DNA of 64,000 nucleotides from NCBI RefSeq assembly GCF_002979775.1, contig NZ_PCPR01000002.1, positions 434,001 to 498,000 on the forward strand. Direction: 5' to 3'. The notes beneath the pieces were generated by a model that worked only from the letters and a program-made list of their open reading frames with translations, ran no database searches and had not been told where the DNA came from. This DNA comes from Arthrobacter sp. MYb23 (GTDB lineage Bacteria > Actinomycetota > Actinomycetes > Actinomycetales > Micrococcaceae). A program made the translations under genes and the position numbers. Positions 17,020 to 25,269 of this stretch are shown here, in pieces; the first letter of the stretch is position 1, and each line of letters opens with the position of its first letter.

Positions 17020-18045
17020 ATGACTGAAACTGCTTCCTCTGCTGTGCCCGCAACCGCGCCCACCAACCCCCGGTCGGCTTATGGCTTCGGCCTCGCCACC
17101 ATCGCCACCTCGGCTTCCGGGGAAGCAACCGTGCTGGACGTCTGGTACCCCGCACCCGCACTTGGTGTTGCGGCCGATACCCTGCGCGACGTTGAGAACG
17201 CCGATCCCGCACTCACTGCGCTGGCCAACGACGGCAAGGATGCCGATCGTGGCACGGAGCAGAAAGTGGTCTTCGCGCAGATTGACCTCGACGCCGCCCC
17301 CGCAGACACTGCCGATGCGTACCTGCGTTTGCACCTCCTCTCCCACCGGCTGGTCAAGCCGAACAGCATCAACCTGGACGGCGTCTTTGGCAAGCTGCCC
17401 AACGTGGTGTGGACCAACTTCGGCCCCGCCGCGGTTGACGGCTTCGAACTGACCCGAGCGCGCCTGCGCAAGCGCGGCAACGTGGTGGTTTACGGCGTGG
17501 ACAAGTTCCCGCGGATGGTCGACTACGTGGTGCCCGCCGGTGTGCGCATTGCCGACGCCGACCGCGTCCGGTTGGGTGCCCACCTCGCCGAAGGCACCAC
17601 TGTCATGCACGAAGGCTTCGTGAACTTCAACGCCGGCACCTTGGGTACCTCCATGGTGGAAGGCCGCATCTCGGCAGGCGTGGTGGCCGGCGACGGCACG
17701 GACGTCGGCGGTGGAGCGTCCATCATGGGCACTCTCTCTGGTGGCGGCAAGGAAAAGATCTCCCTGGGCGAGCGTGTCCTGCTCGGAGCCAACTCCGGTG
17801 TGGGCATCAGCATCGGCGATGACTCCGTTGTGGAAGCCGGCCTGTACGTCACCGCTGGTACCCGGGTACGGGTTCCGGGCCCCAAGGACGAGAACGGCGA
17901 GGACACCAGCCAGATCATCAAGGCCGTGGAGCTCTCCGGCGTCCCCAACCTCCTGTTCCGCCGCAACTCCACCACAGGCGGCGTGGAAGTACTTCCGCGC
18001 AAGGGCCAGACGGTGGAGCTGAACGAGGCTCTCCACGCCAACTAG
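17020..18045 (+). CDS. dapD: Tetrahydrodipicolinate N-succinyltransferase
   Basis: A 341-residue trimeric acyltransferase of the actinobacterial (longer) DapD type. It transfers succinyl from succinyl-CoA to tetrahydrodipicolinate, the first step of the succinylase branch. A left-handed beta-helix region with hexapeptide-like repeats occupies the second half (about 165-290), including [20 protein letters not shown] and [20 protein letters not shown]. The opposite-strand dapE and the dapC gene about 5 kb away complete the branch. Confidence 0.93.
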   Translation: MTETASSAVPATAPTNPRSAYGFGLATIATSASGEATVLDVWYPAPALGVAADTLRDVENADPALTALANDGKDADRGTEQKVVFAQIDLDAAPADTADAYLRLHLLSHRLVKPNSINLDGVFGKLPNVVWTNFGPAAVDGFELTRARLRKRGNVVVYGVDKFPRMVDYVVPAGVRIADADRVRLGAHLAEGTTVMHEGFVNFNAGTLGTSMVEGRISAGVVAGDGTDVGGGASIMGTLSGGGKEKISLGERVLLGANSGVGISIGDDSVVEAGLYVTAGTRVRVPGPKDENGEDTSQIIKAVELSGVPNLLFRRNSTTGGVEVLPRKGQTVELNEALHAN

Positions 18046-18058
18046 CAGGAGACACTCA

Positions 18059-18901
18059 ATGCGCCGGTTCCGCCGCGCCATCGTTGCGGTGCTGGCCTTG
18101 GCCCTCGTAGCAGGTGCCATTTACGCAATAGTTGCAGTGCTGCAGCGCTCCGAGACACTGGTCACGGAGCGCTGCTTCGCCGTAGCCGGCCCTGAAAGCC
18201 ACGAGCTCGCCACGGACCAGGCTGCGAACGCTTCGCTCATCACTGCAATTTCCGTTCAGCGGGGACTTCCACCGCGCGCGGCAACTATTGCCTTGGCCAC
18301 GGCCATGCAGGAGTCCAGGCTGCGCAACATCAATTACGGCGACGACGCCGGCCCCGACTCCCGGGGACTGTTCCAACAGAGGCCCTCGCAGGGCTGGGGA
18401 ACCGAGGAACAGGTCATGGACCCTGTCTACGCCGCGAATGCGTTCTTTAATGGCCTCATCAAGGTTCCAGGCTACGAATCCATGGAGATCACCCAGGCCG
18501 CCCAAGCAGTCCAACGTTCCGCTTTCCCCCGCGCCTATGCCCAGCATGAAGGCATGGGCAGGGCCTTCGCTTCTGCTCTCACCGGGCACTCCGAGGCCGC
18601 GCTGAACTGCGAACTGCGCATGCCCGAAGCGGCTGGTGACCCTGCCGTCGTCGTCGATGAACTCACGACGGCGTTCGGCACCCAGGCGGCCACGGTTCAG
18701 GGCCGCTCGGTTCAGCTGGAGATGGGTGGAACACAGGCTTGGGCGGTGGCTCATTGGGCAGTGGCAAACGCCAAGACGTTGTCCATTACGCAGGTGGATG
18801 TGGCTGGCCAGACGTGGAACCGGGAGAAGCGGGACGGCTGGCAGCCCTCCGCCGCGCCCGCTGGGACGGTAACCATCACTGTTTCAGCGCCGGCCACCTG
18901 A
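18059..18901 (+). CDS. Secreted lysozyme-fold (transglycosylase-like) protein
   Basis: A 280-residue protein with an N-terminal membrane anchor or signal (AIVAVLALALVAGAIYAIVAV). The middle carries LATAMQESRLRNINYGDDAG and SRGLFQQRPSQGWGTEEQV, the catalytic-Glu and GLFQ-type motifs of lysozyme-like transglycosylase domains; the E in MQES is the candidate catalytic acid. Homologues are often mislabelled heavy-metal transporters. A role in peptidoglycan turnover is inferred. It lies 13 nt after dapD with a GGAGA ribosome-binding site, so it is probably co-transcribed with dapD. Confidence 0.75.
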   Translation: MRRFRRAIVAVLALALVAGAIYAIVAVLQRSETLVTERCFAVAGPESHELATDQAANASLITAISVQRGLPPRAATIALATAMQESRLRNINYGDDAGPDSRGLFQQRPSQGWGTEEQVMDPVYAANAFFNGLIKVPGYESMEITQAAQAVQRSAFPRAYAQHEGMGRAFASALTGHSEAALNCELRMPEAAGDPAVVVDELTTAFGTQAATVQGRSVQLEMGGTQAWAVAHWAVANAKTLSITQVDVAGQTWNREKRDGWQPSAAPAGTVTITVSAPAT

Positions 18902-18904
18902 CTT

Positions 18905-19516
18905 TTAGGCGAGAATCTCCACCACGGGTTGGACATAGCTGCGGAACACCTCGGGCTCGGAGAGCAGCTGGTGGCTCATGATCATGGTGCTTGGTTCCAG
19001 ATACCAGGCCCGGGGCTCATTGAGTGGCAGTTCAATGATGGTGAGTTCGAAGTCCCGGGAACTGCGTCCGACCTCCAGGAGCCTGTCCTCCACCATTTCG
19101 TTCAGAACCTGCGTCACCCCGTTGGCTGCACGGGCGGCCTCCAGGTTGGCATACTCGTCGATCCTGTCGGTGGCCCATCCCAGCGCTGAGCCAAAATGTG
19201 CCTGCAGGACGCGCTGGAGTGCAGGTGAGTTACCAAACGCCTTGAAGCTGGGCGGGGACAACTCAGGAGCCGGATGGGGATAGGACTTCACCAGGCTCTC
19301 CCACCACGCCTCCCACTCGGTCTTCAGCGCCGGGATACCTCCAACATCAGAGGTGAGGTGTTTGTGGTCCGCATGCCGTACTTTTGGAGCGGCGTGCGAG
19401 AGGGCGGGTTTTCCGGCACCATCCAGTCCCGCTACGTCGCGCAAGTACAGGGCTATGAGCATAGGTCCGGATGTATCCATGGTGATGCGCCATCCCGGGC
19501 CACCTGACTCGTGCAT
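18905..19516 (-). CDS. Uncharacterised 203-residue protein
   Basis: I do not recognise a family. The protein is soluble, with no signal peptide or membrane helix. The N-terminal third is Gly/Pro-rich (GGPGWRITMDTSGPMLIALY), the middle is Trp/aromatic-rich (EWEAWWESLVKSYPHPAPEL), and the C-terminal part (ELTIIELPLNEPRAWYLEPS) looks like mixed alpha/beta. The ATG at 19516 is chosen because GGGAGGA stands 7 nt upstream; ATG 19567 is in frame but lacks one. It converges on the lysozyme-fold gene with 3 nt between stops. Confidence 0.7.
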   Translation of the reverse strand: MHESGGPGWRITMDTSGPMLIALYLRDVAGLDGAGKPALSHAAPKVRHADHKHLTSDVGGIPALKTEWEAWWESLVKSYPHPAPELSPPSFKAFGNSPALQRVLQAHFGSALGWATDRIDEYANLEAARAANGVTQVLNEMVEDRLLEVGRSSRDFELTIIELPLNEPRAWYLEPSTMIMSHQLLSEPEVFRSYVQPVVEILA

Positions 19517-19625
19517 GCGAATTCCTCCCTTTGGCAGGTCCCCGACATGTTCCAGTCTATTCCCCATGACCCCGGACGGTCATGGCGCGATCCGGCTCCT
19601 ACGGGCCCGCAAGCCTCATCAACCC

Positions 19626-20252
19626 TTAGCCGCTGGCAGGGACGGCCCTGAGAGACCGCAGGTGAGCCGTGAGGACGTCGCTGCACATCTCTGCTGTCAT
19701 CCACTCGGGCTGCAGCAATGCGTGCATGCACAAGCCGTCCATGGTGGCCAGGAGCCTTTCCGCTTCAGTCACGAGCGATTGCTGTGCGTCAGCTTCAGCC
19801 GGGTTCAGGATCATGATGAGGCGACCAACGACGGCGGCCACGGCGCGGTGGCTGCGTTCGGCTTCGGCGGCCAGGACGGGCTTGATCCGGGCAGCATGCC
19901 GGAACGCCATCCACACGCAAGCGTCCACCGCGAGCTCTTCGTCCAGGGGCAGGAACTGACCGAGGAGGTTCAGCACCGCATGGTGTTGCTCGGGGCTTTC
20001 CGGCTCCGCATCCTCGACTGACGCAAGTGCAGCCTCAAGACGCCCTGCTATGCGATCGATGACTGCCCCGAAGGAAAACACCAGAAGCTCATCGCTGCTG
20101 GCGAAGTAGTGCCGCACCGAGCCAACAGCCAATTCTGCTTCGTCAGCCACTTCCCTGAGGGATGCGCGTTCCAAGCCGTCGCTGGCTATGATCCGGAAGA
20201 CTGCTTGGACAACTTCATGGCGCCGGGCTTCGGCATCAACAATTTTGGGCAC
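19626..20252 (-). CDS. TetR family transcriptional regulator
   Basis: A 208-residue repressor-type protein. The helix-turn-helix covers about residues 28-50 (ASLREVADEAELAVGSVRHYF), with the usual ligand-binding C-terminal domain. The GTG start at 20252 is read as MPKIVDAEARR. An inverted repeat stands 12 nt upstream of the start, between this gene and divergent galE, and is the natural candidate for its own operator. The ligand is unknown and no efflux or catabolic gene is adjacent on the same strand. Confidence 0.85.
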   Translation of the reverse strand: MPKIVDAEARRHEVVQAVFRIIASDGLERASLREVADEAELAVGSVRHYFASSDELLVFSFGAVIDRIAGRLEAALASVEDAEPESPEQHHAVLNLLGQFLPLDEELAVDACVWMAFRHAARIKPVLAAEAERSHRAVAAVVGRLIMILNPAEADAQQSLVTEAERLLATMDGLCMHALLQPEWMTAEMCSDVLTAHLRSLRAVPASG

Positions 20253-20263
20253 TAATTGTTTTT

Positions 20264-20277
20264 AGCACGAACGTGCT
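20264..20277. promoter_or_regulatory. Inverted repeat between the tetR-type gene and galE
   Basis: AGCACG-AA-CGTGCT, six-base arms with a 2-nt spacer, lies 12 nt before the regulator start and 55 nt before galE. It fits a TetR operator. Confidence 0.5.
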
Positions 20278-20332
20278 TCAACACCGCTCAACACAGAGCG
20301 GCGTGGCTCCGATTTCCGATAGCGTAGGGACC

Positions 20333-21373
20333 ATGAAAATTCTTGTCACGGGTGGCACCGGCTACATCGGTTCCCACACCGTTTTGTCCCTTCAGGAAGC
20401 CGGCCACGACGTCGTTGTGCTTGATAACCTCGTGAACTCCAGCGAGGAATCCCTCCGCCGGGTTTCGGAGCTCACCGGCAAAACCGCCGCCTTCCACAAA
20501 GTGGACCTGGTGGACGAGCCTGCGGTCGAGGCCGTCTTCGACCAGCACCAGATTGACGCTGTGATCCACTTCGCCGGACTGAAGGCCGTCGGCGAGTCCG
20601 TGCAGGAGCCCTTGGCCTACTACTACAACAACATCGTAGGCACCCTGAACCTTCTCCGTGCCATGGACAAGCACAACGTGCGCTCCATCGTCTTCAGCTC
20701 CTCCGCCACGGTGTACGGCGAGCACAACCCCATCCCCTACATCGAGAAAATGGAAATCGGGGCCAACAACCCGTACGGCCGCACCAAGGAGCAGATTGAG
20801 GACATCCTCTCTGACTTGGGCAACGCGGACGACCGCTGGCATATCGCACTGCTGCGCTATTTCAACCCCGTGGGTGCACACCCGTCCGGCCGCATCGGCG
20901 AGGACCCCCAGGGCATCCCCAACAACCTCGTCCCCTTCATCGCGCAGGTAGCCGTTGGACGCCGCGAGAAGCTCATGGTCTTCGGCGGCGACTACGACAC
21001 CCCCGACGGCACGGCCCAGCGCGACTACATCCACGTGGTTGACCTGGCTGATGGGCACGTAGCAGCTCTGAACTACATCGCTGAGCGCGCCGGCGTCCGC
21101 CGTTGGAACCTCGGCTCCGGCCGCGGATCCTCCGTCCTGGAGGTCCTGCGGTCCTTCGAGAAGGCCGTGGGCCAGTCGATTCCTTACGAGATCACGGGCC
21201 GCCGCGCAGGCGACCTTCCCGCCTTCTGGGCGGACGCTTCCTCCGCCCTCGCGGACCTTGGATGGTCCACCACCAAGACCGTGGACCAGATGTGCGAGGA
21301 CCACTGGCGCTGGCAGAAGAACAACCCTTACGGGTACAACGCCTCTCAGCCCGCCGCGGCGAACAACGCCTAG
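20333..21373 (+). CDS. galE: UDP-glucose 4-epimerase
   Basis: A 346-residue short-chain dehydrogenase/reductase enzyme interconverting UDP-glucose and UDP-galactose using bound NAD. The nucleotide motif GGTGYIGSHT is at residues 7-16, SSSATVYGE is near 122-130 and the catalytic YGRTK (YxxxK) near 148-152. LLRYFNPVGAHPSG and RRAGDLPAFWAD are typical of the family. The frame is open 20 codons further upstream, but ATG 20333 begins the conserved MKILVTGG and has TAGCGT 7 nt before it. Supplies galactosyl units for cell-envelope polymers or permits galactose use. Confidence 0.94.
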   Translation: MKILVTGGTGYIGSHTVLSLQEAGHDVVVLDNLVNSSEESLRRVSELTGKTAAFHKVDLVDEPAVEAVFDQHQIDAVIHFAGLKAVGESVQEPLAYYYNNIVGTLNLLRAMDKHNVRSIVFSSSATVYGEHNPIPYIEKMEIGANNPYGRTKEQIEDILSDLGNADDRWHIALLRYFNPVGAHPSGRIGEDPQGIPNNLVPFIAQVAVGRREKLMVFGGDYDTPDGTAQRDYIHVVDLADGHVAALNYIAERAGVRRWNLGSGRGSSVLEVLRSFEKAVGQSIPYEITGRRAGDLPAFWADASSALADLGWSTTKTVDQMCEDHWRWQKNNPYGYNASQPAAANNA

Positions 21374-21413
21374 CCAGCCGCAGGCACTGGGGCGAGAAAC
21401 GCCTTAGCAACCA

Positions 21414-21459
21414 ACGACGGCGGCCGCCCACCTCGCGCGAGGTGGGCGGCCGCCGTCGT
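21414..21459. terminator. Perfect 46-nt palindrome between galE and gltA
   Basis: The 23-nt left half, beginning ACGACGGCGGCCGCCC, is fully complementary to the right half with no unpaired loop bases in the sequence. It lies between convergent genes and probably terminates both, though no T-run is present. Confidence 0.8.
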
Positions 21460-21478
21460 GATTGACGCTCTTGACGTA

Positions 21479-22762
21479 TCAGTTGGCCGGGTAGTTGCGC
21501 TCCGGCTCCCCTGTGTAGAGCTGCCGCGGACGGCCGATCTTCGTCTGGGGATCGTTGATCATTTCGCGCCACTGGGCAATCCAGCCCGGCAGGCGTCCAA
21601 TGGCAAAGAGGACAGTGAACATCTTCTCCGGGAAGCCCATGGCCTTGTAAATGAGGCCGGTGTAGAAGTCGACGTTCGGGTACAGCTTGCGCTGGATGAA
21701 GTAGTCGTCAGCCAGTGCCTTCTCTTCGAGGCGCATGGCGATGTCCAGCAGTTCGTCGTTGCCGCCGAGCTTGCCCAGAACTTCGTGTGCCGTTGCCTTG
21801 ATGATCTTGGCGCGGGGATCGTAATTCTTGTAGACACGGTGTCCGAAGCCCATGAGGCGGACGCCGTCTTCCTTGTTCTTCACCTTCTCCATGTAGTCCT
21901 CCGGCTTGATGCCGTCGGACTGGATCTGGCGAAGCATCTTCAACACGGCCTCGTTGGCGCCACCGTGTGCGGGGCCGAAGAGGGCGTTGATACCGGCGGA
22001 CACCGACGCGAAGAGGTTGGCGTTGGACGAGCCAACAAGACGCACGGTGGACGTGGAACAGTTCTGCTCGTGGTCCGCGTGCAGGATGAGCAGAAGGTCC
22101 AAAGCCTTGACGACTACCGGATCCATTTCGTACTGCTCGGCGGGAAGACCGAAGCTCAGGCGCAGGAAGTTCTCCACCAGGTTCATGGAGTTATCCGGGT
22201 AGAGCATCGGCTGGCCGATGGACTTCTTGTGCGCGTAGGCCGCGATGACCGGCAGCTTGGCCATCAGCCGGATGGTGGAAACTTCCACGTGCTCCGCGTT
22301 GAAGGGATCCAGCGAGTCCTGGTAGAACGTGGACAGCGCGGAAACAGCCGAGGAGAGCACCGGCATGGGGTGGGCGTCACGCGGGAACCCGCCGAAGAAG
22401 CCCTTGAGCTCTTCGTGCAGGAGCGTGTGGCGGCGGATCTTCTGATCGAACTCTTCCAACTCCGTGGGGGTGGGAAGGTTGCCGTAGATCAGCAGGTAGG
22501 AAACTTCGAGGAAGCTCGAGTGCTGCGCGAGCTGCTCAATGGGGTAACCGCGGTAGCGCAGGATACCTGCGTCGCCGTCGATGTAGGTGATGGCCGAGGT
22601 AGTGGCCGCTGTGTTCATGAAGCCGGGGTCATAGGCAACGGCGCCCGTCTGCTTCAGCAGCTTGGAAACGTCGTAGCCTTCGTTTCCTTCTACAACCTTG
22701 ATGCGCGGCAGTTCGAGTTCGCCGCCGGCATGGCGCAGTGTCGCGCTGGTGGTCTCAGTCAT
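21479..22762 (-). CDS. gltA: Citrate synthase
   Basis: A 427-residue type II citrate synthase condensing oxaloacetate and acetyl-CoA at entry to the citric acid cycle. The catalytic residues sit in HADHEQNCST (first His), GFGHRVYKNYDPRA (second His) and the region VDFYTGLIYKAMGFP (Asp). The start is the ATG at 22762 (MTETTSATLRH), preceded by AGGGGA; an open frame runs 43 codons further upstream but is not conserved. The length equals the hexameric NADH-sensitive type. Confidence 0.95.
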   Translation of the reverse strand: MTETTSATLRHAGGELELPRIKVVEGNEGYDVSKLLKQTGAVAYDPGFMNTAATTSAITYIDGDAGILRYRGYPIEQLAQHSSFLEVSYLLIYGNLPTPTELEEFDQKIRRHTLLHEELKGFFGGFPRDAHPMPVLSSAVSALSTFYQDSLDPFNAEHVEVSTIRLMAKLPVIAAYAHKKSIGQPMLYPDNSMNLVENFLRLSFGLPAEQYEMDPVVVKALDLLLILHADHEQNCSTSTVRLVGSSNANLFASVSAGINALFGPAHGGANEAVLKMLRQIQSDGIKPEDYMEKVKNKEDGVRLMGFGHRVYKNYDPRAKIIKATAHEVLGKLGGNDELLDIAMRLEEKALADDYFIQRKLYPNVDFYTGLIYKAMGFPEKMFTVLFAIGRLPGWIAQWREMINDPQTKIGRPRQLYTGEPERNYPAN

Positions 22763-22901
22763 GGAGTCCCCTTCATGAGGCCTCAGGGCCTCTATCGAAC
22801 GCTTGTCCAACCACCTTCTGGTGCCGCCGCCTTCGGCCCTACTGTTGCAGGGCTCCAACGGCCGAAGTGCTTTCTTAGAGAAGGCCACCATTGATAGTCA
22901 G

Positions 22902-22960
22902 TTAAAAAGCTACCGCCAGTAACCCTACGGAACTAATCCGTACCGTCCGGTTACTGGCGG
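22902..22960 (-). terminator. Intrinsic terminator after dapC
   Basis: Outer arms CCGCCAGTAACC (22913-22924) and GGTTACTGGCGG (22949-22960) enclose an inner stem TACGGA/TCCGTA. Read leftward, the structure is followed by GCTTTTTAAC. It ends the fdxA-dapC transcript; the rest of the 22763-22994 gap must hold the gltA promoter, which I could not place. Confidence 0.85.
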
Positions 22961-22994
22961 AATGACGCTATTAGTGGTGCAAGTCACAGCATTG

Positions 22995-24143
22995 TTATGA
23001 CGCTGTGGCAAGCCGCTCCACGGCGGCATCAATTCGTTCATCGCTGCCGGTGAGGGCTACCCGGATGAATCCGTTGCCGGCATCTCCATAGAAAACGCCC
23101 GGACCTACTACGATGCCGAGTTCAGCGAATCGCGCCACTGTGTCCCACGTGGCTTCTCCGCCCGTGGACCACAGGTAGAGCCCGGCCCTGGATTCGTGGA
23201 TCGTCAGCCCAAACTTCTCCAGTGCCGGAACAATCCTTTCGCGGCGTCCGCGGTACAGGTCCTTCTGGGCCAGCACGTGGCCGGCGTCGCCCAGGGCAAC
23301 GCGCATGGCTTCCTGCACAGGGTAGGGAACGATCATGCCCGCGTGCTTGCGGCTGTTGACCAGATTGGCCATGATCGCGGAATCGCCCGCAACGAACGCG
23401 GCACGGTATCCCGCAAGGTTGGACTGTTTGCTGAGCGAGTAAACACACAGCAAGCCATCGGTGGATCCACCACTCACCCGCGGATCCAGGATGCTGGGGA
23501 CAGCTTTCCCACCACGCTGGGCATCCCACTCGCCCCATCCCAGCTCGGCGTAGCACTCGTCCGAGGCCACCACCGCACCGAGCTCGCGGGCCTGGCCCAC
23601 GATCCGCTGCAGCGACTCAACATCGCGGACGCTGCCAGTAGGATTCCCCGGTGAATTGATCCAGATCAACCGGACCTTCGCACGGGTGGCTGCATCAAGT
23701 TCATCGAGGTCATCGGCAGCAACCGCCGTGGCGCCAGCCAGGGACGCGCCAATATCGTACGTCGGGTAAGCAACGGTGGGCCGGACAACAACATCGCCGG
23801 CGCTCAGGCCAAGCAGGAACGGCAACCAGGCCACGAGCTCCTTCGAACCCACGGTCGGCATGACATCTCTGGGATCGAGTCCGGGGACTCCACGGCGGCT
23901 GGCGAACCAGTCCACCACGGCTTGGCGCAGGGCCTCGGTTCCGTGAACCGTGGGGTAGCCATGGGCGTCCGAAGCTGCGGCCAGGGCCTCACGGATGAGT
24001 CCGGGAGTGGGGTCCACCGGCGTGCCAATGGAAAGATTCACTACGCCACCGGGGTGTTTACCGGCCGTGGCAAGATACGGCGCCATGGCCTCCCACGGGT
24101 AGTCAGGCAGGTTCAGGCCAAAAGCCGGTGCCGCGGAAATCAA
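22995..24143 (-). CDS. dapC: N-succinyldiaminopimelate aminotransferase
   Basis: A 382-residue fold-type I PLP aminotransferase converting N-succinyl-2-amino-6-ketopimelate to N-succinyl-LL-diaminopimelate, between DapD and DapE in lysine synthesis. WINSPGNPTGSV binds cofactor and substrate, SDECYAELGW carries the PLP-contacting Asp/Tyr, and VYSLSKQSNLAGYRAAF contains the Schiff-base lysine. FGLNLPDYPWEAM is the usual DapC N-terminus; the start appears to be TTG 24143. It follows the ferredoxin gene by 14 nt, an arrangement common in actinobacteria. Confidence 0.93.
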   Translation of the reverse strand: MISAAPAFGLNLPDYPWEAMAPYLATAGKHPGGVVNLSIGTPVDPTPGLIREALAAASDAHGYPTVHGTEALRQAVVDWFASRRGVPGLDPRDVMPTVGSKELVAWLPFLLGLSAGDVVVRPTVAYPTYDIGASLAGATAVAADDLDELDAATRAKVRLIWINSPGNPTGSVRDVESLQRIVGQARELGAVVASDECYAELGWGEWDAQRGGKAVPSILDPRVSGGSTDGLLCVYSLSKQSNLAGYRAAFVAGDSAIMANLVNSRKHAGMIVPYPVQEAMRVALGDAGHVLAQKDLYRGRRERIVPALEKFGLTIHESRAGLYLWSTGGEATWDTVARFAELGIVVGPGVFYGDAGNGFIRVALTGSDERIDAAVERLATAS

Positions 24144-24157
24144 CGAAACAACCGCCC

Positions 24158-24484
24158 TTAGTGGTCTTGGTTCTGCGGGGGCAGTGCGGAGATGAACGGG
24201 TGGTCCTTACCCGTATTACCGATCTTGGCCGCTCCACCCGGGGAACCGAGGTCGTCGAAGAACTCAACGTTGGCCTTGTAGTAGTCGGCCCACTCTTCCG
24301 GGGTGTCATCCTCGTAGTAAATGGCCTCAACAGGGCACACAGGTTCACAGGCACCACAGTCGACACATTCATCGGGGTGGATATAGAGGGAACGCTCACC
24401 TTCGTAAATGCAGTCGACAGGGCACTCTTCAATACATGCCTTGTCCTTGACATCCACACACGGCTGCGCGATTACGTACGTCAC
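24158..24484 (-). CDS. fdxA: Seven-iron ferredoxin
   Basis: A 108-residue electron carrier with one [3Fe-4S] and one [4Fe-4S] cluster. The cysteines lie in CVDVKDKACIEECPVDC and CVDCGACEPVCPVEA, the standard 7Fe arrangement. GTG 24484 (MTYVIAQPC) is chosen because the family starts there and GGAGAGG precedes it; the frame stays open 24 codons upstream. It shares a transcript with dapC. An AGCCTA at 24563-24568 (TAGGCT on the minus strand) is a possible -10 about 70 nt upstream. Confidence 0.93.
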   Translation of the reverse strand: MTYVIAQPCVDVKDKACIEECPVDCIYEGERSLYIHPDECVDCGACEPVCPVEAIYYEDDTPEEWADYYKANVEFFDDLGSPGGAAKIGNTGKDHPFISALPPQNQDH

Positions 24485-24607
24485 GTCCCAGACCTCTCCA
24501 CGGTTTGTCCCGGCGATGGCCGGGGTAACACTGCCGGCATCATGCCGGGCACTCAACTTCCGAGCCTATTATCCAACAGTGCGCTAACGCCAACCTAGCC
24601 CGCGTCT

Positions 24608-24613
24608 TAGTAT
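24608..24613 (+). promoter_or_regulatory. Candidate -10 box, leaderless start of small SH3-like gene
   Basis: TAGTAT followed by GAAACG and the GTG at 24620, with no ribosome-binding site. Confidence 0.5.
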
Positions 24614-24619
24614 GAAACG

Positions 24620-24871
24620 GTGACTCCCCCGAATGTGCCGCCCCAACAATTCCTCCTCAACGCAGAACCGGGAATCCGGGTGGTGGTCCGGTACAGGATC
24701 GAAGACGGCCTGACGGACGCGCTGGGCTATCTCGTGGGAACCACTGAAGGTTCCTGCACAGTCCGGACCCGCACGTCCGACGTCGACATTCCGCTGGCAA
24801 TGGTTATCGCGGCGAAAGAGGTTCCACCTCCACCGCCGCGCCGGCAGTCCGTACGCGCCTCGTCCGACTGA
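24620..24871 (+). CDS. Small SH3-like domain protein (N-terminal part of GNAT-type proteins)
   Basis: An 83-residue protein. PGIRVVVRYRIEDGLTDALG and CTVRTRTSDVDIPLAMVIAA resemble the SH3-like N-terminal domain that precedes a GNAT acetyltransferase domain in actinobacterial proteins such as Rv0428c. Here only this domain is present and the product ends in a Pro/Arg tail (PPPPPRRQSV). The 3' end overlaps the opposite-strand membrane gene by 68 nt. It could be a free-standing small protein or a remnant of a longer gene; the promoter-like TAGTAT favours an expressed gene. Confidence 0.7.
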   Translation: MTPPNVPPQQFLLNAEPGIRVVVRYRIEDGLTDALGYLVGTTEGSCTVRTRTSDVDIPLAMVIAAKEVPPPPPRRQSVRASSD

Positions 24872-25235
24872 ATGGCAGCCGGCCGATGACCACAAGCATG
24901 ATTAACGTCACTCCGCCGATGCCAAAAACCCACACGTTCCCCACGGCGTCGCCCGGAATCAACTGCTTGGCAGGACCGGCTGAAGACAAAATCCCGACGA
25001 CGGCGTAACTCACCACGCCTGCCACCGCCGCTGGCACCACCGAGCGGGACCAGGCAGCGAGCCACAGCTGCACTGACCCCAGCAGCAGCAACGCTGCGGC
25101 CACGCCCCAGGGGAGCTCGACGCCGGCCCAGAGTATGGTCTGACGGTGCAGCCCAGTACCGGCCAAGGCAACGAAAAGAGCCGCCAGTACGGCCGTGGCA
25201 ATTCCACGGACCGCACCGGCGGCTCTTCTCATCAT
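24804..25235 (-). CDS. Small four-helix membrane protein
   Basis: A 143-residue protein with four hydrophobic segments (GIATAVLAALFVALAGTGLH, GVAAALLLLGSVQLWLAAW, VVPAAVAGVVSYAVVGILSS and VFGIGGVTLIMLVVIGRLPF) and a positively charged C-terminus. Function unknown. It starts 34 nt after typA on the same strand and resembles in size and position the membrane protein Rv1171 between typA and fdxC in mycobacteria. Its last 23 codons are antisense to the SH3-like gene. Confidence 0.75.
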   Translation of the reverse strand: MMRRAAGAVRGIATAVLAALFVALAGTGLHRQTILWAGVELPWGVAAALLLLGSVQLWLAAWSRSVVPAAVAGVVSYAVVGILSSAGPAKQLIPGDAVGNVWVFGIGGVTLIMLVVIGRLPFSRTRRVRTAGAAVEVEPLSPR

Positions 25236-25269
25236 TCAGCTGTTCCGGACTGGTTCAGACCAGGACGGG

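Noticed and set aside
20288..21304. 338-codon minus-strand frame opposite galE
   Set aside because: Antisense shadow of galE with no recognisable domain or ribosome-binding site.
21458..22894. 478-codon + strand frame opposite gltA
   Set aside because: Antisense shadow of citrate synthase, low-complexity Gly/Val/Arg sequence, no start signal.
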